Source: JAHRVQ01 sp029941905 (GTDB lineage: Bacteria > Pseudomonadota > Gammaproteobacteria > Pseudomonadales > Azotimanducaceae). Taken from it: 64,000 nt of DNA. The notes beneath the pieces are model-generated. The model was given only the letters and a program-made list of their open reading frames with translations. It searched no databases and was not told the DNA's origin. The stretch is from positions 57,990 to 121,989 of the forward strand of contig JAPYTQ010000012.1 of assembly GCA_029941905.1 (NCBI GenBank), in the 5' to 3' direction. The position numbers and the translations under genes were made by a program. Of this stretch, positions 16,632-25,824 are shown in pieces (the first letter of the stretch is position 1; each line of letters starts with the position of its first letter).

Positions 16632-17552
16632 ATGGTTGATTCACTGAGGATTGCGACACGTCAAAGCGCACTTGCCCTGTGGCAGGCACATCACGTCAAA
16701 CAACAAATAGAAACAGCGCATCCAGGGCTTGAAGTTACGATCCTTGGAATGACAACCGAAGGTGACCGAAATAAACGTTCACCGCTCAGCCAGATCGGTG
16801 GCAAGGGCGTGTTCGTCAAGGAGCTTGAGGTTGCACTACTCGATGGCAGGGCTGACATCGCGGTGCATTCGATGAAAGATGTCCCATCGGTACTTCCACC
16901 GGAACTCACCATCAGCGCCATGTGCGAGCGAGAAGACCCACGTGATGCTCTGGTCTGCAACAAATATGACAACCTGGAGGAGCTTCCAGCAGGGGCTAAA
17001 ATCGGCTCCTCTAGCCTGAGGCGACGGTTACAATTGAAACTCGCCAGAGAAGACCTCGTTTACGAAGAATTGAGGGGCAATGTCGATACCCGATTGCGTA
17101 AACTGGACGAGGATCACTATGACGCGATAATCCTCGCCGCCGCAGGCCTCAAGCGTTTGCAGCTGGGTGACAGAATTAGCCAGGCGATCTCCACCACTGT
17201 TAGTATTCCTGCTGCCGGACAGGGCGCTGTTGGCATCGAATGCAGGGCGGACAGTGCAGACTTGATTGCCTTACTCGATGCGATTAATGACCCTGAAACA
17301 TACGATTGCGTCACCTGTGAACGAGAAGTGTCGATCGGGCTGGGTGCGAACTGCAATCTGCCGGTTGCAGCGTTCGCAGAAATCGTCGGCGCTAATATAC
17401 AGCTGAATACTTACGTCAGCGATACGACAGGCGGGGTGACTATTAAACTCGCCGCTGAAGGACCCAGATCAGACGCGCGTGAGATGGCGAAATCTCTCAC
17501 CATCCAAATGATAGCCCAGGGTGCCGATAAATTAATTGATTCGCATTCCTGA
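16632..17552 (+). CDS. hemC: Hydroxymethylbilane synthase
   Basis: A 306-residue porphobilinogen deaminase that joins four porphobilinogens into hydroxymethylbilane. The dipyrromethane cofactor cysteine is in GLGANCNLP. Substrate arginines and the catalytic Asp region lie in SSLRRRLQL and HSMKDVPS. It is first of hemC-hemD-hemX-hemY, the usual gammaproteobacterial cluster. Confidence 0.97.
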   Translation: MVDSLRIATRQSALALWQAHHVKQQIETAHPGLEVTILGMTTEGDRNKRSPLSQIGGKGVFVKELEVALLDGRADIAVHSMKDVPSVLPPELTISAMCEREDPRDALVCNKYDNLEELPAGAKIGSSSLRRRLQLKLAREDLVYEELRGNVDTRLRKLDEDHYDAIILAAAGLKRLQLGDRISQAISTTVSIPAAGQGAVGIECRADSADLIALLDAINDPETYDCVTCEREVSIGLGANCNLPVAAFAEIVGANIQLNTYVSDTTGGVTIKLAAEGPRSDAREMAKSLTIQMIAQGADKLIDSHS

Positions 17553-17583
17553 TAAGGAATACAAGAAAAGCCGCGGAGCTAAT

Positions 17584-18333
17584 ATGGACCGAACGATTCT
17601 GTTGACCCGAAGCGACAATCAGAATGCGGTCTTTGAATCCTGTTTAAGACGCTCGCTGGACTTGCCTGACGACACCGGTGTGGTTAGCAGGACCCTGTTA
17701 AATCCTGTCACAGTGAAGTTATCAGAAGCATCGAAACGGAAAATCCTCGAGCTGGACCGGTACGATCATATCGTCTTTATCAGCCAGAATGCGGTTAAAT
17801 ATGGATTGCCGGGACTGAACGACTATTGGCCGCAATGGCCACTGTCATTGTCCTGGTACGCTGTCGGCCCTGCCACGGCAAAGAGGTTGAGAGACAACGG
17901 CATTGAAAGCCAGCAGCCTCAACTGGCGTCATCAGAGGGGTTACTGGCACTACCACTCCTCTCCGGGCAGGTAGGCAAGGTTTTGATTGTGCGTGGTGTG
18001 GGGGGCCGGGAGTTACTCAGGGAAACGTTGACCAAACGTGGAGCGACGGTTGACTACCTGGAAGTGTACAGACGTGAAGCGATTGACTATGGGGGTCATT
18101 TTAACCGCGATTTACAGGCGGAGGTGATAGTGCCGGTGTATAGTGGTGAGGCCATAGACAGGTTGATGGAGTTGGTGCCGGACTATTCTCAACTGAAACT
18201 CATTGTACCTTCAAGACGACTACAAATGATGGCAATTAAGAGTGGTTTTGATAAAGTCTGGCTTGCGGCGAATCAACAGAATGAATCTATGTTGGAGGCT
18301 GTGCTCAGGGTAGTAAACAATGCGAGTGATTAG
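17584..18333 (+). CDS. hemD: Uroporphyrinogen-III synthase
   Basis: A 249-residue enzyme that cyclises hydroxymethylbilane with inversion of ring D. Sequence is weakly conserved as usual for the family, but the N-terminal ILLTRSDNQN and the motifs VFISQNAVKYG, YAVGPATAKRL and VRGVGGRELL are recognisable. The start is ATG 17584 with GGAG seven bases upstream, not the in-frame start at 17536. Position between hemC and hemX fixes the identity. Confidence 0.92.
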   Translation: MDRTILLTRSDNQNAVFESCLRRSLDLPDDTGVVSRTLLNPVTVKLSEASKRKILELDRYDHIVFISQNAVKYGLPGLNDYWPQWPLSLSWYAVGPATAKRLRDNGIESQQPQLASSEGLLALPLLSGQVGKVLIVRGVGGRELLRETLTKRGATVDYLEVYRREAIDYGGHFNRDLQAEVIVPVYSGEAIDRLMELVPDYSQLKLIVPSRRLQMMAIKSGFDKVWLAANQQNESMLEAVLRVVNNASD

Positions 18334-18348
18334 AGGCGAATTGCTGAG

Positions 18349-19671
18349 ATGACAGAGAAAACCGAGAGGTTATCGGTAGAGTTAAATGATGCCTTTGAAA
18401 GACTGGAGCAGGCCCAGGAATTGCCGGAGTCTGGTGCGGCTATGTCTCAAGAAAAGTCTCAAGAAAAGTCTGAAGGTAAGTCTCAAGAACAGTTTGAAGC
18501 GCAAAAAAGAGATGGAAAAATCCAGCAGTCTAACAGCTCGGGCACAGGTGGTATCGTTGGTGTTCTGACGGGATTGATTGCTATTGGAATCGCCAGCTAT
18601 GCCGCGTTTAACACCTATCAGCTAAAAACCCTAGAGCCGGTTGAAATGGTCAGCAGCGCTGAAGTTGATCAGAAAATTGCCGCACTGAGGCAGGAGCTTG
18701 AACAAACAAGGCAAAGCTCAGCAGATGCGCAATCTGGTATTAGTAACCGGTTAGATGAGTTTTCTCGGTCACAGCAATTGTCAGCGCAGCAATTCGAGCA
18801 ACAACTCAAGGACAGACTGGATCAGTCATTGTCGGATGTGCAGAAAGATATAGGCACCTCCAGTGAAGACTGGTTGCTCGCAGAAGCAGAGTACCTGATT
18901 CGCCTCGGCAGCCAGCGAGTCATGATGGAAGGAGACGCCCAGGGAGCCGTTGCGCTATTTGAATCGGCCGATGTGATCATTCGGGACGCAGTGGGCATCT
19001 CGGCTTTTGACCTGCGGCAGGCTTTAGCAAAAGATATCGCTGCCTTAAAGAGTGTCTCGGATCTTGATGTAGATGGCATATTTGTTCAGCTTGCCGCCCT
19101 GGTCGACCAGGTTGAAGGGTTGAAGCAGCATGAACTGAAATTTGTCACTGAGGACCTTCGGGTACAGGTCAGCGATACAGAAGGTCTGTGGGGTCGTTTG
19201 GTCGCCCTGGTTTCATCCGGTCTGGAAAGACTTGGACGGTTGGTCGATTACCGTGCTGAAGGCAGCGTTGTGACACCGATCCTTCCGTTGAAAGAAGAAT
19301 ATTACTTGCGTCAGAACCTGGTGATGCAACTGCAAATTGCACAGTTGGGGCTGTTACGTGCCAACCAGCAGATTTTCAGCAGTAGTTTGAATGAAACCCA
19401 GGAGTGGATTGTTCGCTACTTTGACCCTGAACATCCAGCGACCGTTGCCATGATCGCTTCAGTCTCGAAACTAAAGGAACTGAGTGTGTCGCGGCAGATG
19501 CCGGATGTCTCCAAGTCATCTCGCGAAGTACGGAGGTTGCTGGCCAGATTTCATGAAAAGAATAGTCGCCGTACTGTACCTGTTGAATCAGAAGCTCCTG
19601 AAACTAGTGCTCCTGAAACCAATGCCCCTAAAACCCGGGCTCCTGTCATAGAACCGCTCGGGATAGAGTAA
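18349..19671 (+). CDS. hemX: HemX family inner-membrane protein
   Basis: A 440-residue protein with an acidic cytoplasmic N-terminus, one transmembrane helix (about 64-86, GIVGVLTGLIAIGIASYAAF), a periplasmic coiled coil and the HemX domain (SEDWLLAEAEYLIRLGSQR). Although once annotated as a methyltransferase, HemX lacks the SAM-binding fold; its role in heme formation is unclear. Two in-frame repeat tracts occur: SQEK-type (18445-18492) and APET-type (19594-19644). The stop overlaps the hemY start (TAATG). Confidence 0.92.
   Translation: MTEKTERLSVELNDAFERLEQAQELPESGAAMSQEKSQEKSEGKSQEQFEAQKRDGKIQQSNSSGTGGIVGVLTGLIAIGIASYAAFNTYQLKTLEPVEMVSSAEVDQKIAALRQELEQTRQSSADAQSGISNRLDEFSRSQQLSAQQFEQQLKDRLDQSLSDVQKDIGTSSEDWLLAEAEYLIRLGSQRVMMEGDAQGAVALFESADVIIRDAVGISAFDLRQALAKDIAALKSVSDLDVDGIFVQLAALVDQVEGLKQHELKFVTEDLRVQVSDTEGLWGRLVALVSSGLERLGRLVDYRAEGSVVTPILPLKEEYYLRQNLVMQLQIAQLGLLRANQQIFSSSLNETQEWIVRYFDPEHPATVAMIASVSKLKELSVSRQMPDVSKSSREVRRLLARFHEKNSRRTVPVESEAPETSAPETNAPKTRAPVIEPLGIE
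18445..18492 (+). repeat. Four 12-base in-frame repeats in hemX
   Basis: Four units of TCTCAAGAAAAG or variants encode SQEK, SQEK, SEGK and SQEQ in the charged cytoplasmic tail of HemX. Repeat number could vary without shifting the frame. Confidence 0.85.
19594..19644 (+). repeat. 15-base in-frame repeats at the hemX C-terminus
   Basis: Three and a third units encode APETS, APETN, APKTR and AP, a Pro/Thr-rich tail beyond the conserved HemX domain. The units are diverged, so expansion is old or under selection at the protein level. Confidence 0.75.
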
Positions 19672-20813
19672 TGAAACGGTCACTGCTTTTTTTACTGATC
19701 GTCGTCGTGTTCGCGGGTTGGATAGGGACATTGGTGGCCCGCGACCCTGGCTACGTGTTGATTTCTTATAACGGTGCAACGCTGCAAACCGGGTTATGGG
19801 TCATGCTGGCGATGCTTACGGTTGCTGGGCTGACAATCTACTATTTGATGCGTCTGAGCAATACACTCCGGGGGGCCACAGGGCGATTCAGGAATTGGGG
19901 CGGTGAGCGTAAGCGGCTCAAGGCGAGCCAACTTACCACCAGGGGGCTCATCTACTTTCAGGAGGGTGATTTCGAACGGGCTGAGAAATTTCTTGTCAGT
20001 GGAGCAAAGAATCACGCATCTCCCACCATCAATTATATTGCCGCGGCAAAAACAGCGGATGTACGAGGAGATAGTGAAGCCCGGGAAGCTTATTTGCGCC
20101 AGGCCCTCTCAGTCGAACCAGGTGTGCAGGGTGCCGTTGCCAAGGCATCGGCCGAAATGGCCCTGGCGCGTGGTGAATGGCAGGCATGCATCGACTACCT
20201 GGCCGAAAACAAGGACAATCTCGCTACAATGATGTTAAAAAAAGATGCCCTGATTCAATTACAGGATTGGGATGCTCTGGCGCAACTGATTCCCAGGATT
20301 AGAAAACTTGGGCAGGGTTCCCCGATGGATGATATTGAGAAACAGGTCTTGCTCCAACGGCTGAATGAAACAGGCCTTGACGATCAACGACGATTAGCGA
20401 TATTCAAAAAAGGGCCTGAAATCTTGCGCCAGGACGAGCAGGTTATCCTCACTCTCTGCGGTGCAATCAACGATGAAAAAGAATCAGAAGCCATTCTGCG
20501 CAGCGCCCTGAAAAAATCCTGGCGAGGTGCCCTGGTTGAAGCCTATGGCTCACTGGGAAAAGAAACTCTGAAGCGCCGGTTAAAGGCGGCCGAAGGATGG
20601 CAGAAGTTCCACCCGGACGATCCTTTTTTGCATCTCTGTCTTGGTCAGCTTTACGAAGCATCGGGAGATCGGGAAAACGCCAAGAAAGCGTACGAGAAGA
20701 GTATCGAAAATGGCAACACAACCCACGCCAGTCACCACCTGGCGAATCTCCTGGCCTTTGATGGCGACTTCGAAAAAAGCAATGAATACCTGCGATTGGC
20801 TTTGAGCGAGTAA
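19671..20813 (+). CDS. hemY: HemY family TPR membrane protein
   Basis: A 380-residue inner-membrane protein with two N-terminal hydrophobic segments (residues 1-23 and about 41-62), the HemY_N domain and a C-terminal array of TPR-like helices (DPFLHLCLGQLYEASGDRENAKKAYEKSIE). It differs from the B. subtilis oxidase of the same name. Its start overlaps the hemX stop by one base, indicating translational coupling. The exact role in tetrapyrrole metabolism is unknown. Confidence 0.92.
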   Translation: MKRSLLFLLIVVVFAGWIGTLVARDPGYVLISYNGATLQTGLWVMLAMLTVAGLTIYYLMRLSNTLRGATGRFRNWGGERKRLKASQLTTRGLIYFQEGDFERAEKFLVSGAKNHASPTINYIAAAKTADVRGDSEAREAYLRQALSVEPGVQGAVAKASAEMALARGEWQACIDYLAENKDNLATMMLKKDALIQLQDWDALAQLIPRIRKLGQGSPMDDIEKQVLLQRLNETGLDDQRRLAIFKKGPEILRQDEQVILTLCGAINDEKESEAILRSALKKSWRGALVEAYGSLGKETLKRRLKAAEGWQKFHPDDPFLHLCLGQLYEASGDRENAKKAYEKSIENGNTTHASHHLANLLAFDGDFEKSNEYLRLALSE

Positions 20814-20823
20814 TCGCCAGCAT

Positions 20824-22251
20824 CTACCAGGTGTCGATCGGATGCTTCTTGGCAGGCCGGTTGAGGTCGCGTTTAAGGTGACGCAGCAGCCTGCTGATTT
20901 TCTCCCTGGATTCAGACGGAGCGATTACATCGTCTATGGCATCACTGTATCGCATTGTTGAGAAGCCATCGAAATGGCCAACCTCCATAGTGGGCCAGGC
21001 AAGACAGAGTGGGGGGACGCCCCGGGCGCTGGAATATCCCGTCATCAAGGTCAGGCCCAGTCCGTATCCTCGCCGCACTATGATACTAAAAAGAGGCACT
21101 GTTCGATGCTGGTGAGCCATGATCGGCCGGGTGTGCCAACGGGTGATGATAGGTTGTGTGATCTCGCTTTCACCCTTGGGTTGCCAGGTTGATACGCATC
21201 CCGGTGTATCGATGAGCGAGACGATGGGATACTCGTAAGAATCGCATAATTCGATGAACCTTGAAATCTTGGTTGCCGCATCGGTATCAATGGCGCCATC
21301 GTCAACGAGCGGCTGATTGGCCAGCACGCCAACGGTTCGCCCATTTATTCGGGCCAGCGAGGTAATCAGAGAGGTGGCGAATCGGGGCCGCAGCTCGAAC
21401 ACACTGTCCGCATCCACCAATGCCTGAATAACCTGACGCATATCGTAGGCGCCCTCGTTCGGAACCAGGCCATCAATCCGGTCTGCAGTCTCAGCAGCTC
21501 TTCCCGATTCATGGTCTTCGTAATAGGCCAGGTAACTGCGGGCGGCGTTGATTGCTGCGGTATCGTCCTCGACCAACAGATCAATCCCGCCGGTGACCTC
21601 GTGCATGTCTACCCCCGCAAGTTCTGTCGCACTGAGCCTGACACCGAGTGCAGCCTCAACCATGGGAGGGCCGCCAAGCCCGATGGAGGAATCCTTTGTT
21701 GCGATTAAGAAGTCGGAAAAGGCCGCCAGGCTGGCGTGTCCTGCAAAGGAAGGGCCAGAGACAATCGCGATGGTGGGTACCCATCCCGAAAGTTCAGCGT
21801 TTCCATCGATGATGGTAAAACGGCCCACGGGTCCACTGAATTCGATATGACCCAATCCTGATCTTGGATGCCTGGCCCGGCTGCCGCCACCATCAACGAA
21901 AAACACCAATGGCCATCGGTGTTCATGGGCCAGTGCGAATAACCGACCTAAACGCCCGGCGCCATAACCGCCACCCCGGTCCGTATAGTCCGTTGATGAG
22001 GCGACAACCACCTGGCCGTTAATAGTGCCAACGAAGTCAACCCCACCAGTCTCTGCCACCCATTTACCGTCCGATGTTTGCCCGGCAATTGATCCATACT
22101 CGACCATCGAGTCTTCATCGAGGAGTAGCTTGAGTCGTTCCCTGGCGGTCATTCTGCCGCTCAGGTGTACCTGGGTAACTGCGTCCACACGGGAGGAATC
22201 GGATCTTGTTCCCCGTGCTGCGTCAAGATCCTCGATGAGTTTTTTGTCCAT
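20824..22251 (-). CDS. Acyl-CoA carboxylase carboxyltransferase subunit (paralogue 2)
   Basis: A 475-residue crotonase-fold carboxyltransferase of the PccB/MmdA/AccD type, expected to transfer CO2 from biotin to an acyl-CoA. The start at 22251 (MDKKLIEDLDAARG) fits the family; the first half has ARERLKLLLDEDSMVEYG and the second half the segment SLIDTPGCV. The usual glycine-rich oxyanion motif is YGLGLTLMTG rather than YGGAY. It lies seventeen bases after a paralogue. No biotin carboxylase or biotin carrier gene is near, so the partner subunits must be elsewhere. Substrate unknown. Confidence 0.82.
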   Translation of the reverse strand: MDKKLIEDLDAARGTRSDSSRVDAVTQVHLSGRMTARERLKLLLDEDSMVEYGSIAGQTSDGKWVAETGGVDFVGTINGQVVVASSTDYTDRGGGYGAGRLGRLFALAHEHRWPLVFFVDGGGSRARHPRSGLGHIEFSGPVGRFTIIDGNAELSGWVPTIAIVSGPSFAGHASLAAFSDFLIATKDSSIGLGGPPMVEAALGVRLSATELAGVDMHEVTGGIDLLVEDDTAAINAARSYLAYYEDHESGRAAETADRIDGLVPNEGAYDMRQVIQALVDADSVFELRPRFATSLITSLARINGRTVGVLANQPLVDDGAIDTDAATKISRFIELCDSYEYPIVSLIDTPGCVSTWQPKGESEITQPIITRWHTRPIMAHQHRTVPLFSIIVRRGYGLGLTLMTGYSSARGVPPLCLAWPTMEVGHFDGFSTMRYSDAIDDVIAPSESREKISRLLRHLKRDLNRPAKKHPIDTW

Positions 22252-22267
22252 GGGGTTGATTGTCGTT

Positions 22268-23752
22268 TTAGTGAGGATCGACGGGGTGTTTTTTTGTTTC
22301 CCCGAATATTCTTGGAATACGTTCAAGAATGGCACTGATGCAATCCCGGGTTTCCCGCGGGTGAATAATGTCGTCGAACATGAAGCTTCTACCAGCCCGC
22401 AAGCCTGAGGTCTGGTCGCGCATTTTGTCCGCGTAAGCGTCACGGATCGCCATCGCGTCGGCTTTGTTTTTCGCAGCAAGAATCTCTTTGCGTTTCACCA
22501 GGTAAGCGGCGCCTTCAAGGGACATTCCACCGGATTCTACCGTGGGCCATGCGAGGCGTAACTCAGGAACAGATCTACCTGACCCCCAGCCCGACATCGC
22601 ATAAGGGCCCAGGCCATAGGCCTTGCGTATTTGCACCGAGCAGAGGGGTACGGTGCGGTGATGCAATGCCGCCAGAGGTCGGGCGTGATGCCTTGCCATG
22701 CCCTCACGCTCTGCCTGCGGACCAACCATGTAGCCTGGATTGTCGATAAAGGAAATCAGTGGAAACTCATAGCTGTCGCAGAGTTCAACAAACCTGGCAG
22801 CCTTGTCTGCAGCCTCTGAATCGATGGCTCCCGCCAGGGGTGACTTGGGTTGATTGGCGAAGATACCGACGGATCTTCCTTTCAAACGAGCAAAGACCGT
22901 CAGCATGGACCGGCCCCAACTTGCTCCCAGTTCCAGCACACTGTCGGCATCGGCAACGGCGGTTATGACTTTTCTCATGTCGTAGGGGCGGCGCCTGTTT
23001 TCCGGGATGATCGAAGCGATTTTGTCATGGTTGGTGGAGGCTTTGCCTTCAGTTGGATTTTGATGATAATACGACAGGTATTGTTGCGCCGCGGTGATCG
23101 CTGCCATCTCGTCATCTACTATCAGATCGATATTACCGGTTTTTGCATAGTCCTGCACCGGTCGCTCTACAGTCCCGGTCGTAGTCCTGGAACCGATGGT
23201 AGAAGTGCGAGTCGCAATCACGAAATCGGACAACATGGCAATTCCTGCATTTCCGTCGAGAGCGCGACCGCTGATAATCGCAATAGTCGGTGCCCAACCT
23301 GACAACTCTGCAAGCCCGTCGTAGACATCCCAGCGACCCCTTGGTGCGATAACAATCGGAGGCACGGGTTGGGGGTCTCCCGGTCGAGCACCCTCCCCGT
23401 CGACGAAAAGAATCAGTGGCCAGCGATGTTTGTTGGCAAGGTAAATCAGGCGCCCGAGTTTGCGTTGGTTCCTTTCGCTCTGGGTGCCCTTTGCTACCGT
23501 ATGATCATAGGATGCGGCGACCACTGGTTGCCCGGCGATGCACCCGGCACCGGCGATAAGACCATCTGCAGTTGACTCGTCTTCTTCACGGGAACTGGCG
23601 CCGGCTAGAATGCCATATTCGACCAGGCTCGCCGGATCTAGCAGGTGTGCAAGACGTTCTCTCGCGTGGAGTTGATGGGCGCCGGGAGCCTGGGGAACCT
23701 GTATTGCACGTTCCCGAGCTTCCTGTATTTGGCGAATCAGCTTTTCTTCCAG
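22268..23752 (-). CDS. Acyl-CoA carboxylase carboxyltransferase subunit (paralogue 1), apparent CTG start
   Basis: A 494-residue paralogue of the downstream gene. The family N-terminus is coded upstream of the first GTG (23524): EEKLIRQIQEARE aligns with DKKLIEDLDAAR of the paralogue, and ARERLAHLLDPASLVEYG with ARERLKLLLDEDSMVEYG. From the in-frame TAA at 23768-23770 to 23524 there is no ATG, GTG or TTG. CTG at 23752 has GGAG six bases upstream and aligns exactly with the paralogue ATG, so it is the best start; ATT at 23737 is the alternative. Core motifs FVDGEGAR and YGLGPYAMSG are present. Together with the reductase upstream it forms a three-gene unit. Confidence 0.78.
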   Translation of the reverse strand: MEEKLIRQIQEARERAIQVPQAPGAHQLHARERLAHLLDPASLVEYGILAGASSREEDESTADGLIAGAGCIAGQPVVAASYDHTVAKGTQSERNQRKLGRLIYLANKHRWPLILFVDGEGARPGDPQPVPPIVIAPRGRWDVYDGLAELSGWAPTIAIISGRALDGNAGIAMLSDFVIATRTSTIGSRTTTGTVERPVQDYAKTGNIDLIVDDEMAAITAAQQYLSYYHQNPTEGKASTNHDKIASIIPENRRRPYDMRKVITAVADADSVLELGASWGRSMLTVFARLKGRSVGIFANQPKSPLAGAIDSEAADKAARFVELCDSYEFPLISFIDNPGYMVGPQAEREGMARHHARPLAALHHRTVPLCSVQIRKAYGLGPYAMSGWGSGRSVPELRLAWPTVESGGMSLEGAAYLVKRKEILAAKNKADAMAIRDAYADKMRDQTSGLRAGRSFMFDDIIHPRETRDCISAILERIPRIFGETKKHPVDPH

Positions 23753-23780
23753 GGGTTTCTCCGGTGTTTACTGTTCTCTT

Positions 23781-23839
23781 GGGAACCTCTGATCAAGGTC
23801 GGTATGCCGCACCAAATATCTACTTAATCAGAGGTTCCC
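23781..23839. repeat. Palindromic repeat (family 1, copy B, complete)
   Basis: Arms GGGAACCTCTGATCAAG and the complement of CTTAATCAGAGGTTCCC pair with one mismatch around a core holding GGTATGCCGCACC. This copy has both ends and is only 59 bases long. It overlaps the 3' end of the reductase gene, supplying its last codons and stop. Confidence 0.85.
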
Positions 23840-24548
23840 TGGGTGCGTAGGAGAATATATCCGAGAACATGTTTTTTTCTGGCATCCCCTTTTCGACAAA
23901 CTTATCCAGGGTGGCGTAAACCATACCCGGGCCGCCACTGACGTAAGCAGTGAGGCGCGAAACATCTTTGAAATCCTGCAACGCGATTTCACCCACCAGA
24001 CCTGTTTTACCGTTCCAGTCAGGTGAAGTATCAGGGTCACTAACGACAGGAATATAGTGAAAATTTTCGTGTTCCCTGACCCAGGATTCGCACAATTCGT
24101 TGAGATACAGGTCTCTGTCTGATACTACCCCCCAATACAGGTAGACAGGATGCGGAAGGCCTCCCGGGATGATCTCTTCAATAATGCTCTTCATCTGCGT
24201 TATGCCTGTACTGGCTGCCATCAGCAGTAACGGACCGGTGGGCGCACGGTTAAGGAAGCAGTCCCCTTTAGGAATTTCGATGTCTAAATAGTCAGCCCTA
24301 TCCAGTAGTTTTTCTATAGCATCAGAGTCTTCCGAGTCTGGCGTCGGCCTGACATGCAGCTCAATCTGGTTTTTAAGTGAAGGGGCAGATGCAATTGAGA
24401 AAGGACACTTCCGGTCGGGCAACAACATCTCCAGATATTGCCCGGCGCGGTAGTTTATGGATTCACCTGCCGGGATGTTGAGGAATATCTGGCGGGTATC
24501 GTGATTGTAAAATTCAATGGAATCTATTGAACAACGTAGTGTTTTCAA
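23820..24548 (-). CDS. Fre/LuxG-type NAD(P)H-flavin or ferredoxin reductase
   Basis: A 242-residue oxidoreductase of the ferredoxin-NADP reductase superfamily. The FAD/flavin-binding segment is CPFSIASAP (RxYS-like), the nucleotide site is MAASTGITQMKSI, and the C-terminal SGGPGMVYATLDKF is typical of Fre. Pseudomonas carries a related gene near rho. The last residues REPLIK and the stop are written by the palindromic repeat at 23781-23839, so the natural C-terminus may have been altered. It is the first gene of a unit with two carboxyltransferases, a link whose meaning is not known. Confidence 0.82.
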   Translation of the reverse strand: MKTLRCSIDSIEFYNHDTRQIFLNIPAGESINYRAGQYLEMLLPDRKCPFSIASAPSLKNQIELHVRPTPDSEDSDAIEKLLDRADYLDIEIPKGDCFLNRAPTGPLLLMAASTGITQMKSIIEEIIPGGLPHPVYLYWGVVSDRDLYLNELCESWVREHENFHYIPVVSDPDTSPDWNGKTGLVGEIALQDFKDVSRLTAYVSGGPGMVYATLDKFVEKGMPEKNMFSDIFSYAPREPLIK

Positions 24549-24564
24549 TTGAAAAACTATGTCT

Positions 24565-25824
24565 CTACTTTCGCTTCATGGAGGCGAAGAATTCTTCGTT
24601 GGATTTGGTCTTCTTCAATCGTTCAAGCAAAAACTCGATTGCGGCGAGGTCGTCCATTTCATGCAGAATCTTGCGCAGGATCCAGGCTTTCTGCAGATCT
24701 TCCTCTGACATCAACAGGTCCTCACGACGAGTACCTGAACGACGTATATTGATAGCCGGGTAAACGCGTTTTTCAGCGATCTTTCTTTCCAGGTGAAGTT
24801 CCTGGTTACCGGTACCTTTAAATTCTTCGTAGATGACTTCGTCCATTTTCGATCCGGTATCAATCAGGCAGGTTGCAATAATTGTCAGGCTACCACCTTC
24901 CTCGATGTTTCTGGCCGCACCAAAGAAACGTTTCGGTCGTTCCAGGGCGTGGGCATCAACACCGCCGGTTAACACCTTGCCGGAGGCTGGAATAACCGTG
25001 TTGAAAGCGCGCGCCAGCCGGGTAATAGAATCGAGCAGAATAACGACGTCTCTCTTGTGCTCCACCAGACGCTTCGCCTTTTCGATGACCATCTCGCTCA
25101 CCTGAACATGCCGCGAAGGCGGTTCATCGAAGGTGCTCGCGACGACTTCGCCACGCACTGAGCGCTGCATTTCTGTTACCTCTTCCGGGCGTTCATCAAT
25201 TAGCAGCACGATGAGATGACATTCGGGATTATTGCGTGCGATGGCTTGGGCGATGTTCTGCAGTATAAGCGTTTTTCCCGCTTTCGGCGGCGATACGATC
25301 AAACCCCGCTGGCCCTTACCGATCGGTGAGGTCAGGTCGATGATTCGTGAAGTCAGATCTTCGGTACTGCCGTTTCCAGCTTCAAGATGCATAGGTTCGT
25401 CGGGGAATAGTGGTGTCAGGTTTTCGAACAGGATCTTGTTTTTGGATTCACCAGGATCTGTGAAGTTGATCTGGTCGACTTTCAGAAGAGCAAAATACCG
25501 CTCGCTGTCTTTCGGTGGTCTTATCTTTCCCGAGACGCTGTCACCGGTTCTTAAATTGAAACGGCGAATCTGGCTGGGTGATACGTAAATGTCATCCGGT
25601 CCTGCCAAATAGGAACTGTCTGCTGAACGCAAAAATCCGAAACCGTCCTGTAGTATTTCGAGTGTGCCATCACCGTATATTGCTTCACCGCCCTTGGCAT
25701 GTTTGCGCAACACGTTGGCGATTATTTCCTGTTTTCTGGAGCGGCCCAGATTGTCCATGCCCATTTCGTGGGCGATTTCTAAAAGTTCGGGGATTGGTTT
25801 GGATTTGAGGTCAGTTAGATTCAT
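24565..25824 (-). CDS. rho: Transcription termination factor Rho
   Basis: A 419-residue hexameric RNA helicase. The N-terminal OSB-fold RNA-binding domain has GFGFLRSADSSYLAGPDDIYVSPSQ. The Walker A is SPPKAGKT and the Walker B region VVILLDSITRLARA. The Q and R loops (VLTGGVDAHAL, DTGSKMDEVIYEEFKGTGN) are intact. Length equals the enterobacterial protein. It has a long leader and its own promoter candidate, downstream of trxA on the same strand. Confidence 0.98.
   Translation of the reverse strand: MNLTDLKSKPIPELLEIAHEMGMDNLGRSRKQEIIANVLRKHAKGGEAIYGDGTLEILQDGFGFLRSADSSYLAGPDDIYVSPSQIRRFNLRTGDSVSGKIRPPKDSERYFALLKVDQINFTDPGESKNKILFENLTPLFPDEPMHLEAGNGSTEDLTSRIIDLTSPIGKGQRGLIVSPPKAGKTLILQNIAQAIARNNPECHLIVLLIDERPEEVTEMQRSVRGEVVASTFDEPPSRHVQVSEMVIEKAKRLVEHKRDVVILLDSITRLARAFNTVIPASGKVLTGGVDAHALERPKRFFGAARNIEEGGSLTIIATCLIDTGSKMDEVIYEEFKGTGNQELHLERKIAEKRVYPAINIRRSGTRREDLLMSEEDLQKAWILRKILHEMDDLAAIEFLLERLKKTKSNEEFFASMKRK

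Noticed and set aside
22268..23524. Carboxyltransferase starting at GTG 23524
   Set aside because: That start would remove about 76 residues that align with the paralogue N-terminus.
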